From Aspidapion aeneum (taxonomy: Eukaryota; Arthropoda; Insecta; Coleoptera; Brentidae): 64,000 bases of DNA. Below are positions 1-10,560 of this stretch, piece after piece (position 1 is the stretch's first letter; each line of letters begins with the position of its first letter). The translations under genes and the position numbers were made by a program. Location: assembly GCA_963576565.1 (NCBI GenBank), contig OY755039.1, positions 126,898,640 through 126,962,639 of the forward strand. The letters run 5' to 3'. Below the pieces are notes generated by a model that had not been told where the DNA came from, did no database searches, and saw nothing but the letters and a program-made list of their open reading frames with translations.

Positions 1-451
1 ACAAAAATGAAATAAAACAAAATAAAATATAGAATTTATATTTTACTCAACATAAATATAACTTATAATTTAATATGCACAGTTTAAAAGAGCTGTGCTT
101 GCATTGCTATACGATAAAAATTTTCACTTAAATAACAAAAAAAAGGCTGCTATATACAAAAAACAAGAAATAAAAATACCGAGTAAACATTTAAATATAA
201 GTGACCACAAGATGATTTTTTTTTCAGTCAGAAATATAAATATTAGTTTATAACTACCATTACACATATCAATCATTATTACTGTCTATAATAACTCTTT
301 GTTAAGCAAAAAATAAAAACTTCCACAAAGGTGTCAAATTTTTAAAAAGTAAAATTATATAAAACAATAAATAATATAAAAAATGGACTTTTCAACATGA
401 CAGTTTTTGTTTGGTTTTAAATATCCTAAAGTATGATTACCTTATAATTTC
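1..451 (-). other. 3' UTR side of the reticulon gene
   Basis: Very AT-rich sequence immediately after the TAA stop. It contains no coding frame, no clear repeat and no minus-strand AATAAA that I can find, so the polyadenylation site is probably left of the window. Confidence 0.5.
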
Positions 452-503
452 TTATTCTTTTTTTTCTTCTGGCTTCTTCCCTATGGGAACAGCCGCTCGT
501 ACC
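452..503 (-). CDS. Rtnl1: Reticulon last coding exon, C-terminal tail
   Basis: The acceptor (TTTTATTTTCAG) precedes base 503. The first base completes a lysine codon begun in the previous exon, followed by VRAAVPIGKKPEEKKE and a TAA stop at 452-454. The lysine-rich tail is typical of insect reticulons. The final residues (K at -2 and -3) resemble but do not exactly match a classical KKXX ER-retrieval signal. The exon is too short to stand out as an open reading frame; it was found by following phase 2 from the exon at 4023. Confidence 0.9.
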
Positions 504-667
504 CTGAAAATAAAATGAATTATGAGTTTAAACTCTTTGACAGTGTGTGTATGTATGTGTGTGTCTGTCTAGGCATGTAGCGCTCAAACAAATAAATAAA
601 TTTATGTAGATAAAGTTGGCAGAACATTGGAAATAAAAATAAGATAATAAGATAATTTATACCTAGG

Positions 668-1991
668 TCGCTAAAACTAACCTTTGTAAATTTATTATGT
701 ATATAAAGTTAGCAAAACAACTTTGGAAATTGAAAAAAATTATATGCTCATAATTTGCCGTTAATTATCCGTAAATTAGTTATGAAAACAAAACATTTGC
801 CGTGCCCGTTTAAAAAAAAAGATGGTGTTTTGCTAACTATATATAAAGTTAGCAGAATACCTATAGGAATAATGGATTTATCTAAAAAAAATTTTGTGCA
901 CACTTTGCCGCTAATTATCAGTAAATTAAAAAAAAATGGTGTTTTGCTAACTTTATATAAACTTAGCAGAACACCTATAGAAATAATGAATGTATCTAGA
1001 AAAATTTAGTTCACAACTTGCCGTTAATTATCCGTAAATTAGTTGAGAAAACAAAACATTTGCCGTGCCCATGTTTAAAAAAAAAACAGGGTGTTTTGCT
1101 AACTTTATATAAAGTTAGCAGAACACCTATAGAAATTGCCGTTAATTAATTATCCTTAAATTAGTTGTAAAAACAAAAAATTTGCCGTGCCCGTTTTTTT
1201 TAAATGGTGTTTTGCTTACTTTATAAAAAGTTAGCAGAACAACTCAATATTTTATTTTGCTTGCGAGGATTTAGCAGCATATAGGCATAATTACTAACCT
1301 TTGACGCAAAAATATGAATTTTCATTTTTTTGTGGGTTACGACGTATCTGAATTAGGATATCGATATATCAAAAACTACAGGAGTAATTAAGAAATATCT
1401 AATAGATTCTAAAATTTTAACACCCTGTAACTCGGTAACAAAACGTTTTGAAAAAATTGTCAGAAAATATTAATGTCTTGAAATGAATTACCTCATGAAT
1501 TAAATCAATTGTTAACCAAAGAGAAATGTTTAGATAACGCCCTATAAATTTAGCAGAACACTATTTTTTTTTTAAACGGTTCCGCTAACTTTTTATTTAC
1601 CTAATTTACCGATCATTAACGGCAAATTATGCACAATTTTTTTTTATATAAATCCATTGTTTCTATTGGTGTTCTGCTTTATAAAAAGTTAGCAAAACAC
1701 CACTTTCTTTTTTTAAAAACGGGCGCGGCAAATTTTTTATTTTCACAACTAATTTACGGATAATTAACGGCAAATTGTGCACTAATTTTTTTTTATATGA
1801 ATCCATTATTTCTAAAGGTGTTCCGCTAACTTTATATAAAGTTAGCAGAACACCATTTTTTTTTTAAAAACGGGCACTAACTAATTTACGGATAATTAAC
1901 GGCAAATTATGAGCATATAATTTTTTTCAATTTCCGAAGTTGTTTTGCTAACTTTAATATATAATAAATTTACAAAGGTTAGTTTTAGCGC
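668..1991. mobile_element. Foldback element with palindromic internal units (copy A)
   Basis: The ends are inverted copies: CGCTAAAACTAACCTTTGTA at the left and its complement near 1970-1990. Inside, the left half carries four to five direct units of ~115-150 bp, each centred on a palindrome reading GCTAACTTTATATAAAGTTAGC with flanking TGCCGTTAATTATCCGTAAA. The right half (about 1550-1990) carries the same units in reverse. There is no coding sequence. The plan matches foldback-type DNA elements whose arms are made of repeated modules. It shares its palindrome core and TTAACGGCAAATTA module with the element at 5116-6597. Confidence 0.7.
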
Positions 1992-2069
1992 CATTTCTCC
2001 CTTGCCCTGATGAAATTAAATTTTGTTATATAAATAAATTTAAGCTGGTAAGCCAATTTTTACAAAACA

Positions 2070-2993
2070 ATAAACGGTTGTCCAAAATTCTATGTTTTTG
2101 GAAGCGTTTGGTATTTCTAGGTGAGAGAGAGAGAGAAAAACCGAGCATCGATTTTCAAAAGATGAAAAAAGGTAAAAACCGCATCTTGATATAGCAAGTC
2201 GATTTAAGCTATTTGAAAAGTCAGCATTCTGGGAGGTAATGTTTTTTTGATGAAAAATTTATTTTGGTGTAAATTACTTTTTTATAGTTTTTTTTTTATA
2301 AAGGATCCAACTGTCAAATTTAATTTTAGTTTTTGAGATATTGTTGAGTTTTTTAATTATTTCTTTATTTTTGATTAAGTTCCTGATTTAAATTAGAAAA
2401 AAAACTTTTCCTACAACCACATATGAAAATAATGGACTTCACAACACGATTTGCATCCTCAGAAAACGTTAAATGTCACCCGTGTGCAGAAATTTTTCCG
2501 CACATGTGTGGAAAAGTGTTTGATAACGTTAACTGTTGCCATACTTTTCCGCACTTGTGTTGCAAAGTACTTTTCCACACATGTGTGAAAAGCAGTTTCA
2601 TTTGATTTGTGTAAACTTAAAGACCAATTTTTACAAAAATTAGTATATATCAACAGAAAAATAGTGTACACAACTAGATAGAAAGAAACTTTCTTACAGT
2701 CGCGTGCAGTGGCGTATATAAGGGGGGCCTGCCCCCCCCCCCCCCGAAGCTAAGGTTTTTTTGGATTTTTTCCACATATTTCATGAATAAAAACATAAAA
2801 TAGTATAAAATACGGACTTATGGGGTCTCTTCACTCGGCTAGCGCCTCTTTCACAACATTCACGATCGTGTGAGATTTGTCATTTTCTTGTCTGCTTGTG
2901 AACAAGGAGGTTTTAAATAGCAATTTAAAAAGCAACCCATCACTATCCAAAACTCCCAAAAGCATCGAATTTGGGACACCCTGTACAATACAG
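2070..2993. mobile_element. Degraded CAGGGTG-type element with TA flank
   Basis: The right end reads TTTGGGACACCCTG followed by TA, the family terminus (CAGGGTGTCCC with a TA target). The left side has the inverted but decayed counterpart (GTTGTCCAAAATTC near 2077) and the internal AAAAACCGCATCTTGATA segment shared with the copy at 30899-31714. A tract at 2703-2745 (GTGCAGTGGCGTATATAAGG then a C run) looks like the terminus of an unrelated element. Left boundary approximate. Confidence 0.5.
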
Positions 2994-3054
2994 TATAAAC
3001 ATAGCTAAAATATGCACTATTAATAGAAAATAAATGGATCCATCACGGATCTAA

Positions 3055-3938
3055 TACCTCCCTAGCTAGCATATTAGCACACTTCAAGTGAAGTCATGAT
3101 ATATCAGCCTTGAAAACAGTTTTTAGTAAATAGAAACTAAATCTTCTACGAAGTTTTTGGTTATAACATAAATTATTGAGCAAAATGTAATCTAATATAT
3201 TCCAAAAACCGCATATTGATGCGACGCGCCGTTAAAAAGTTAGCATTTAAAAAAAATTCTAATTGCCAAAAAATTGTGATTAGCATTAATGGATTTTGAC
3301 CAAAATCTAATCAGCTCGTTAGAGTATCGAACACTATTTTACTTGAATTTTGTTTATGAAAATCGATTCTGCGGGTTAGGAGCTATCGTGTTACGGACAG
3401 AAATACACACACACACACACACACACAGACAGACATCACGACGATATTGCTCAAATAGGTCAAAATACACCAAAATAACACACTTTCAGCTTTATCTGAA
3501 AAAAAAATTTTCGTCGAAAATAATACCTTCTCTTGCCATTGCTGCGCGGGCTGCATATTTGTAAACGACGTCCATGATTGCGATTCGGTTGTAGCCCGAA
3601 CGCTGTCGTAACCGTGTCAATGAAGCCCTATTCTACATTGACACGGTTCGGTTACGTTGGCGATCGATTGACAACGGTTAGGTTTCACATTCTCTAGGAT
3701 CCCGGGAAAGAGGTCAGGAGAGTATGTTTTAAAAAAATATATGTATGTTAGAAATTTACGAATTCTTTCTTAAGAAAGATTGTTCCAGACTGATTTTTAA
3801 CGAACATTTTTGCGATCACGGGTGTTAGTTACCCAAGCGATTTACCATATCGTCTGCTATTTACCAGAGATGTTCGGGCAAAAGCCGACTGGCGATCCTG
3901 GGTGTTCTATACAAATATGCGCGCGGGCTAGGAAGATA
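3055..3938. mobile_element. TACCTTCCTAGC-type MITE, interrupted copy
   Basis: The left end is TACCTCCCTAGCTAGC and the right end the inverted GCTAGGAAGATA. The interior holds AAAATCGATT and a CACA/CAGA microsatellite (3404-3435) seen in the other copies. It carries the 368-bp insertion 3553-3920. Without the insertion it is about 510 bp, like the copies at 19141 and 35181. An open frame at 3289-3564 covers the microsatellite and is not a gene. Confidence 0.7.
3553..3920. mobile_element. Mutator-like MITE with perfect 9-bp target duplication
   Basis: The element has 11-bp inverted ends (GCATATTTGTA). It is flanked by GCGCGGGCT at 3544-3552 and again at 3921-3929. It interrupts the end of a TACCTTCC-family repeat whose uninterrupted copies read GCGCGGGCTAGGAA, so the duplication is confirmed by the empty site. 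A 9-bp duplication is characteristic of Mutator-like elements. No coding capacity. Internally it holds an inverted CGTGTCAATG-type segment near 3615-3655. Confidence 0.75.
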
Positions 3939-5115
3939 AAAACTCAATAAATACACTGCTAAACATTTACTATAAACTACAGCATACTAAACTATAAACA
4001 AGGTACTAGTGTAGTTACTTACTTTGCAGTAAGATCTGACAGCTTGGTCCTGACTATTTCCAGATTGGCATCAATCTGGGTTTTGTTCATTTCATACACT
4101 TTGGGAAGGGTGAACAAAGCAACCCATGCTGTAAAAATTAATTTTATATTATAGACAATAGACCAAAAGTAAACTTTTTTTTGACAAAAGCAGAAACCTA
4201 CTGACTGACTTTTCACTTTTTTACCTAATGTTATATGGTATGGAGTAGCAAGTAACTTTAATTATTTTTTAAATAAAAAGTGAATTTTTCATTGCTGCAG
4301 GGAAATTGAATATGGTATAATTTGTGTATGTTAATCATGGTGTTTCCTCAGAAAATTAAATTATTTTAGTCGATAGATGAATACTGCCCCCTAGCAAAGA
4401 GCTACAGGAACAAAAATATTTTAGGTGAATTCGCAAGAGCCGATTTGGTTATAACAATTTTTTCCCAAAGTCGTAGCGATAGTAGTTTCTAAGATAAATC
4501 TGGCTGCCATCCTTGATGGGACACCCTGTATAATTATAAAATTTGAGGCTGGTCATAAAATGCGACAATACATCGGTTTATTCTTGAAGTGATGACTAAC
4601 AGGCAAAATTTTTGTAAATAGCTTCATTTTGCTAAGACGCCCAACTTTTTAATCTGCGAAAATTCTTGAAACTGATTGAATACGCAGGCCCTAAGAATCA
4701 ATTAAGTGGCTGTAAAAAATTCATAAATTAAAAAAACATTAAATTTTTTGCTTAAACCAAAGATTTTATGACATCAAACATGAAAAAACCGCGTAAAAAA
4801 CGTTTGTCCTACAAATTAGATGCTTTGAAAACCGTGTTTCCCGCCCCAAACAACAAAGTAACCGGCAATTATTGTAAATGTGTTTGAAAGCAAATGGCAA
4901 CATTGTTCTACAAATTTCATGTTAGGTTTAGTCATGCCAACGATCGAAAGTTGCCTGCGCACACTGTTAGGAATCTCTTACAAGAATTTTCGCAGGACTA
5001 AGCAGTAAAATAATAAAATTAAATAAATAATAATAAAATTGGAAACTGATCATAAAATTCCACAATTGTTCATAAACACACTAAAAAAATGTGAGGAAAA
5101 GAAATCGCATTTTGA
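3939..5115. other. Intron sequence around a reticulon exon, minor repeats
   Basis: Besides the exon at 4023-4128 this holds a single CAGGGTG-type terminus at about 4518-4530 (GGGACACCCTGTA) with no clear partner. A segment at 4550-4700 is shared with 31990-32150 (GTGATGAGTAACAGG type), an unclassified repeat. Confidence 0.4.
4023..4128 (-). CDS. Rtnl1: Reticulon-homology domain exon (end of second hairpin and C-terminal helix)
   Basis: The exon is flanked by an ACAG acceptor and a GTAAGTAA donor. It enters in phase 1 and leaves in phase 2 (106 nt). It encodes the end of the second hydrophobic hairpin (WVALFTLPKVYEMN) and the amphipathic stretch ending SDLTAK, the highly conserved C-terminal part of the reticulon domain. 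Residues are about 445-480 of the long isoform. Confidence 0.93.
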
Positions 5116-6597
5116 GATGAGCATGAAGTTAGCGAAGCACCCAGCGCAAATCGAATTGCGACTAGGTGGATAATTTACCGTTAATTAGTCGTGAATTAAT
5201 TGTGGAAAAATTAATTTTGTCGCTCTTATTTTTGACCTTTTTTTTGGGTGCTGCGCCAATTTCATATGAAGTTAGCGAAGCACCCTCGTCAAAAATGCCT
5301 TTAGACATGATCTATCGAAATCAAATATGGTCGATAATTTGCCGCTAATTAGTCGTTAATTAGTTTTAGATAAATTGATTTTGTCGCTTTTATTTGTGTG
5401 CATTTTCTTGGGTGCTTCGACAACTTCATATGTTGGCACCCGTCGCAAATCGAATCGCGACTAGGTGGATAATTTGCCGTTAATTAGTTGTGGAAAAATT
5501 AATTTTGTCGCTCTTATTTTTGATCGTTTTTTTGGGTGCTTCGCTAACTTCATATGAAGTTAGCGAAGCACCACCGTAAAAAATGGCTTTAGACATGACC
5601 TATCGAAATCGAATATGTTGGATAATTTGCTGCTAATAAGTCGTTAATTTGTTGTGGAAAAATTAATTTTGTCGCTCTTATTTTTGACCGTTTTTTTGGG
5701 TGCTTCGCTAAATTCATATGAAGTCAGCAAGGCAACCTTGTCAAAAATGCCTTTAGACATGACCTATCGAAACCTAATATGGCTGATAATTTACCGTTAG
5801 TTAGTTGTGAAAAAATTAATTTTGTTGCTTTTATTTTTGACCATCCTTTTGGGTGCTTCGCTAAATTATAATGAAATCAGCGAGGCACCCTTGTCAAAAA
5901 TAGCTTTAGACATGACCTATCGAAACCGAAGTCGTCAATTAGTTATGGAAATTTTTTTATTTTGTCGCGTTTTTTTTTGAGTGTTTTTTCATATGAAGTT
6001 GGCGAAGCACTCTTGTAACAAATGGCTTTAGACATGACCTCTCGAAATCGAATATGGTGGATAATTTGCCGGTAATTAGTCGTCAACTATTTGTGGAAAA
6101 ATTAATTTTGTCGCTCTTATTCATATGAAGGCAGCGAGGCACCCAAAAAAAGATATAAAGAGAAAAGCGACAAAATCAATTTACTTACAACTAGTTAACA
6201 CCTAATAAGAGTCAAACTGTACACTATCTTATATTTTGATAGGCGATGTCTAAAGCCATTTTCACCACTTCATATGAAGTTAGCGAAGCACCGAAAAAAA
6301 CACTCAAAAATTTGTCCACAACTAATTAACGACTAATTAGCGGCAAATTATCCACCATATTTGATATTGATAGGTCATGTCTAAAGCCATTTTTGATTTT
6401 TTGAAATTAATTTTTCGACAACTAATTCACAACTAATTAACGGCAAATTATCCACCTAGTCACGATTCTATTTGCGATGGGTGCTTTGCTAACTTCATGC
6501 TCATCATTTTTAATTCACAACTAATTAACGGCAAATTATCCACCTAGTCACGATTCTATTTGCGATGGGTACTTTGCTAACTTCATGCTCATCATTT
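5116..6597. mobile_element. Foldback element with palindromic internal units (copy B)
   Basis: Both ends carry GATGAGCATGAAGTTAGC in inverted orientation. The left part has about six direct units of ~145-150 bp, each with GTTAATTAGTCG, TTTTGTCGCTCTTATTTTTG and a palindrome GCTAACTTCATATGAAGTTAGC inside matching GGTGCTTC/GAAGCACC ends. From about 6140 the units run in reverse. The right end is duplicated (6430-6500 and 6515-6595). Same architecture and related palindrome as 668-1991, but different spacer sequence. Short open frames here are accidental. Confidence 0.7.
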
Positions 6598-7048
6598 TAA
6601 GAGCTCTTCTTTAACAAATGTTGGTAGAGCTTAAAGCGCGATTCATGAAATTGCCGTTAGATATTAATGTCCTATTTTTAAATCTCGCCGTAAGCCGTAA
6701 AAAATCATCAGATTTGATAACGTACAGTCATAAAAAGTCATTTATTTTTTTCACACAACCACTCATAAAATTTCCTATTGGTCAAAAAATGTTTCAGTCA
6801 GGAGGGTTAAAATCACGTTTTTTAGAGCTTATCTTTAAAAAATATTTGTAGAGCCCATGAAGAAATTATGGTGGTAAAATTTTATACAAAAAAGTCATTT
6901 CAGTGCAATCAGTTTTGCCACAAAACGCAAAAAATTTTGCTTAAAAAATGTCAGGGACAAAATTACGTTTTTTAGAGTCCATCTTAAAAAAAAAGAAGCG
7001 GTTATTATTTGACGGTAATTACTAAAATAAAAGTTATAACTTATTTAC
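6598..7048. other. Intron sequence without recognised features
   Basis: AT-rich. Two loosely similar stretches contain AAATCACGTTTTTTAGAG (near 6809) and AAATTACGTTTTTTAGAG (near 6961), suggesting an old ~150-bp tandem duplication. The small open frame at 6618-6851 lies across it and shows no coding character. Confidence 0.35.
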
Positions 7049-7257
7049 CAAGAATAATAAGGGTCATTCCATTGAACCAAGCGCCCAAATATGTCAAGGT
7101 CCACAGCAGTACTCCAAATTTGATGGAATCGACCAAGTCTTCGACCAGGAACAACCTGCGCAACTCGTTCACAGCAGCGTTGGCGTGAGCCACCACCTGT
7201 TCGGATAGTTCTTTGATTTTTTCGGGGGAGAGGGAGACATCCCATTCGAGGAGATCT
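7049..7257 (-). CDS. Rtnl1: Reticulon-homology domain exon (loop and second hydrophobic hairpin)
   Basis: The acceptor is TTTTATTTTCAG and the donor GTAAATAAG. The exon enters in phase 2 and leaves in phase 1 (209 nt). It encodes the hydrophilic loop (DLLEWDVSLSPEKIKELSEQ, then AHANAAVNELRRLFLVEDL) and most of the second long hydrophobic segment (FGVLLWTLTYLGAWFNG, TLIIL). The ~66-residue loop between two long hydrophobic segments is the reticulon hallmark. Residues are about 375-445 of the long isoform. Confidence 0.95.
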
Positions 7258-7729
7258 CTGAAAATAAAAAATGTATGTTAGATAGCTGATAGTATCACAA
7301 TGCGTTTTTTGGTTTTTTAGCATGCATGCCTGAATTCGCACCGACAAAAATCTCTAAAATATCATTAAAAGGCCACACTTTGCTTGATTCTTTGGGATTA
7401 GAACTAGAATGGGCAATACATTTTTGTAGTTGTACATTTTTTTTTATTTTTGAGAAATTATTTATTGTCCAGTCAATATCGACATAAAAAAAGCAAGGGT
7501 CGCAAACGTGCATGTATCTAGGATTGTTTTATATATGTTTTAGAATCCCTGAAAGTATATTGTCTTAGTTTTTTTGAAAAAAACTGCCTTAATAAAGCAC
7601 CCTTCGGATATTTACATTAAATACATTTGTAAACCAGCCAAATTTACTACAATTTGAACACAATCGGAGCGTTCTAGGTTTATTAGTTGTGGAGATCGTC
7701 TAGTCAATAAATTGGTAATTTTTTTTTTT

Positions 7730-8410
7730 TAAGTCACAAGCTTTTATAAAATGCACTAAAAATTAAAAAATAATTTTCTAACATTCTAATATTATCATAA
7801 TAATAAATGCGATGGCCGATTGATGGAAATTTTGACGATGTTAGCACGATAAGATATCCGTATCAATTAAATATCACTATTTGCAAGAATCAATCTAGCA
7901 GAAAAATGCAGAGGTACCAAACCCACCCAACCCGACCCAAAATACCCCAGCATTTATTTGACATAGGTATGGCAATGGCATAGCATTGCGGCACATCAAA
8001 CATATCTTTGATGACCTGCTATGTTGAATATTCTTTAAGTGTTTAGATCACAAATTTAGATTAATTTATGCTTTGATTTGCGGCCATCGCTTTTATTATT
8101 ATGATAATATTAGAATGTTAGAAAATTATTTTTTTCTTATTGTTGTATTATCATCGGACCACTATGTGTATACCAAATTTTATCAAAATCGGATAACGGG
8201 AAGTGTCTCAAAAACACATTTTTCTATAGAAGGGGTGGGGGTAGGGGTGGGAGGATTTTTTTTCTTAATGTTGTATTGTCATGGGACCACTATGTGTGTA
8301 CCAAATTTCATCCAAATCGGATAATGGGAAGTGTGTCAAAAACGCTTCACAAGATTTGATAGATAGTTAGATAGTTAGACAGAACATCTGAAGCTAAATA
8401 AAAGCTTGTA
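7730..8410. mobile_element. Long-TIR MITE, right arm interrupted
   Basis: The left arm (about 7738-7815) and right arm (8068-8135) are near-perfect inverted copies running through AAGCTTTTATAAAATGCACT, ATATTATCATAATAATAAA and GCGATGGCC. The right arm stops at about 8135 and its missing outer part (TAAAAGCTTGT) resumes near 8400. A ~260-bp insertion holds two ~135-bp tandem units with GGACCACTATGTGTRTACC. It belongs to the same family as 56725-57270, including a central AACCCAACCC tract. Confidence 0.65.
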
Positions 8411-8590
8411 AAAATGGATAATTTTTTCTAAAAAGTAAAATTGCGAGGGTCATTTCCAAAACTAGTATCGGTTAAACTAATCGTTCTGGAAAAAAGTGAT
8501 GAAAAACAATTTGTACTACGTGTTATAGTTCGTGCAAAAACGAAAAAAAAATTAAAACATTGATGTTTCAGAAAATGAACAAAACCTACT

Positions 8591-9771
8591 AAATTTTAAA
8601 CAAGTTTCGTGGCTAATCGGGCAAAAAGGAGTTTTTTTGTTTCCCTTATATTTTTCCGTGGGTAGCCTGAAAGCTTAACCTCACGGGGGTCCAAGATCTA
8701 ATGGACACCTAATAAGTGTTGACAGTTAACCGGTTAACACCAAACTTTAAGGGGTGGTATAAAAAGTCTAAAGAAATAAAAATCATATTTTATTTTGCAT
8801 TAAACTTCTGTGTTTTGTAGGGTAGAGTGACAAGGCATTTTTTTCGATTTATTATCGGAAAATTAACAGATAATCGAAAGTTTGTGAAATTATGCATAAC
8901 AATAAAGGTATTAAAGTTATAATTTAAAAAAAAAACGTAGATACATGCGCGTTTGATTTGTTGGATGTTTTTATTGACTGGCCTAGTAGAAAAGTAACCA
9001 AATAACAACTAAATCTGATAATAGGGATTTGATTTGACTGGTACATCTGTTTTTTCATGTTGGATATTGGCCAGGATTTATTTAGTACAAAAGGTCTTGG
9101 CTATATGCCTTTATAAGTCATAATTTTTGCCGTGAACAACAAAGGTTTTAGGATTACATCGAAAATTAATTTGGGGGGTGCTCCAAACCTCCAAAAAGCT
9201 GTTTTGTTTCAGTTTTAGTTAATTTTCTCGAAAACTAACTTTTTTATCAAAAATTGCAAATAACAGTTTTTTGTGGAAAACAGAATTCCCTTTCCAACGA
9301 TGTATGGGTCGATAAGGTTAAAAAAAGCAACTAGCTCTTCAGTGGCGTCCGTAAATTGGGATTATTTCGAAAAAACATGTTTACGCTAATTGCGTTTGTT
9401 CCGCTTAGCGTTGACCTGATCTAGAAAGGCAATGTGTGTCGTAGGTCACGGTATGGATTATTTCTTTCAATCGATACTTTCATCGATCGATGATATAGCA
9501 GTTTTACTCGCCTGCATGACTTTGTTTTCTCACTAGCAATGTAAGTTGAGAGATAAAGCCGTATACTTAATTTATGAAGGGTGTTACATCGACCAGCAGT
9601 GTTCTGAGAAGTCCCATAAGGACGAAACAGTTAACTGTCAACACTTATTAGGTGTCCATTAGATCTTGGACCCCCGTGAGGTTAAGCTTTCGAGCTACCC
9701 ACGGAAAAGTACTAGAGAAACAAAAATTTTTTCTTTTTAGCCGATTAGCCACGTAAACTTGTTTGAATTTT
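8591..9771. mobile_element. Non-coding DNA element with ~150-bp terminal inverted repeats
   Basis: The arms at 8591-8735 and 9628-9771 are inverted copies with long identical blocks such as GGGGGTCCAAGATCTAATGG and ACACCTAATAAGTGTTGACA. The interior (~890 bp) has no convincing gene; the frame at 8790-9008 is unsupported. A CAGTGGCGTCCGTAAATTGG at 9341 resembles a terminus of another element. Superfamily not identifiable from the ends. Confidence 0.7.
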
Positions 9772-9860
9772 AATTTACGGGTACTAAATTGTACATTTTA
9801 AAATCGCAGCCACCTTTATATTAAACTGATCAACACCTAATTCTGACTATAAAAGAAACA

Positions 9861-9929
9861 ATGGCCAAGTATTCCACTGAGAAGTACCCGATTATGTTCG
9901 AAGGCGGCGTTGCCACCAAGGTGCCAGGT
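9861..9929 (+). CDS. Possible small first coding exon or gene fragment, unknown
   Basis: AACAATGG gives a good start context for MAKYSTEKYPIMFEGGVATK followed by VP and a CAG|GTGATT donor-like site. If unspliced the frame ends at TGA 9957-9959. The stretch is GC-rich and coding-like in a strongly AT-rich intron, and lies on the strand opposite the reticulon gene. I do not recognise the protein. It may be a first exon of a nested gene, a retrocopy fragment captured near the neighbouring TIR element, or chance. No second exon was found. Confidence 0.3.
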
Positions 9930-10352
9930 GATTTTATGATTAGTCTTCTGATCTACTGATTTTGTTTGGAAATTGCTGATTTTTGTAAAGAAATTAAATT
10001 CAAAAAAATAGTTCTATACAATAGTGAAAAATAAAGGATTAAAACAATTTTTTTTTAAATTACCGGAGGATTATTAGATGCATTTAAGAAAACCAAAAAG
10101 CAATGTGAAAATCCGGCTCTATTGATTTTTTAAGGCAATTCTAGCAAATCTACAGATTTTTTTTTACTAGGATCTACAATTTTTTTTAAAATTTGAACTG
10201 GCAAGCCTGGTTGACACGTGTCTAAATATGTTTTGTACGACCCTCACATGATTGACATTGGATTACTTATGCAAATAAGCTCAAAGTCATGTGACAGCCT
10301 ACTCAATTTTTTTGAAGCCGTATCTACTCTAAGACACCCTTAAAAATCTTAC

Positions 10353-10560
10353 TTGAAGGGGTGTCCATCGCCAGTCTTCTGAACTGCTTGTATGATATTT
10401 TTGTAGATTCTGAAGGTAACAGTGCCGGTCAGAGCGATCAGCGACAGGTACGCTACCACGCTGATGAGCGAGAAATAGGTGAGCGACAGGAGGACAAGCA
10501 GGACGCCACCGAATACAGGTCCGGACTTCTTGGGGTCTCGCCAGTAGATTAGGCCTTCCA
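10353..10560 (-). CDS. Rtnl1: Reticulon-homology domain exon (first hydrophobic hairpin)
   Basis: The acceptor is TTTTTAG and the donor GTAAGA; 208 nt, phase 1 in, phase 2 out. It encodes [19 protein letters not shown] followed by a ~35-residue hydrophobic segment ([20 protein letters not shown] and on) and [20 protein letters not shown]. The [13 protein letters not shown] start is the signature opening of the reticulon domain. It is the splice target of all three alternative first-exon paths: the 30745-30780 and 13908-13977 exons both end in phase 1 with G, giving the valine codon GTG across the junction. Confidence 0.96.
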
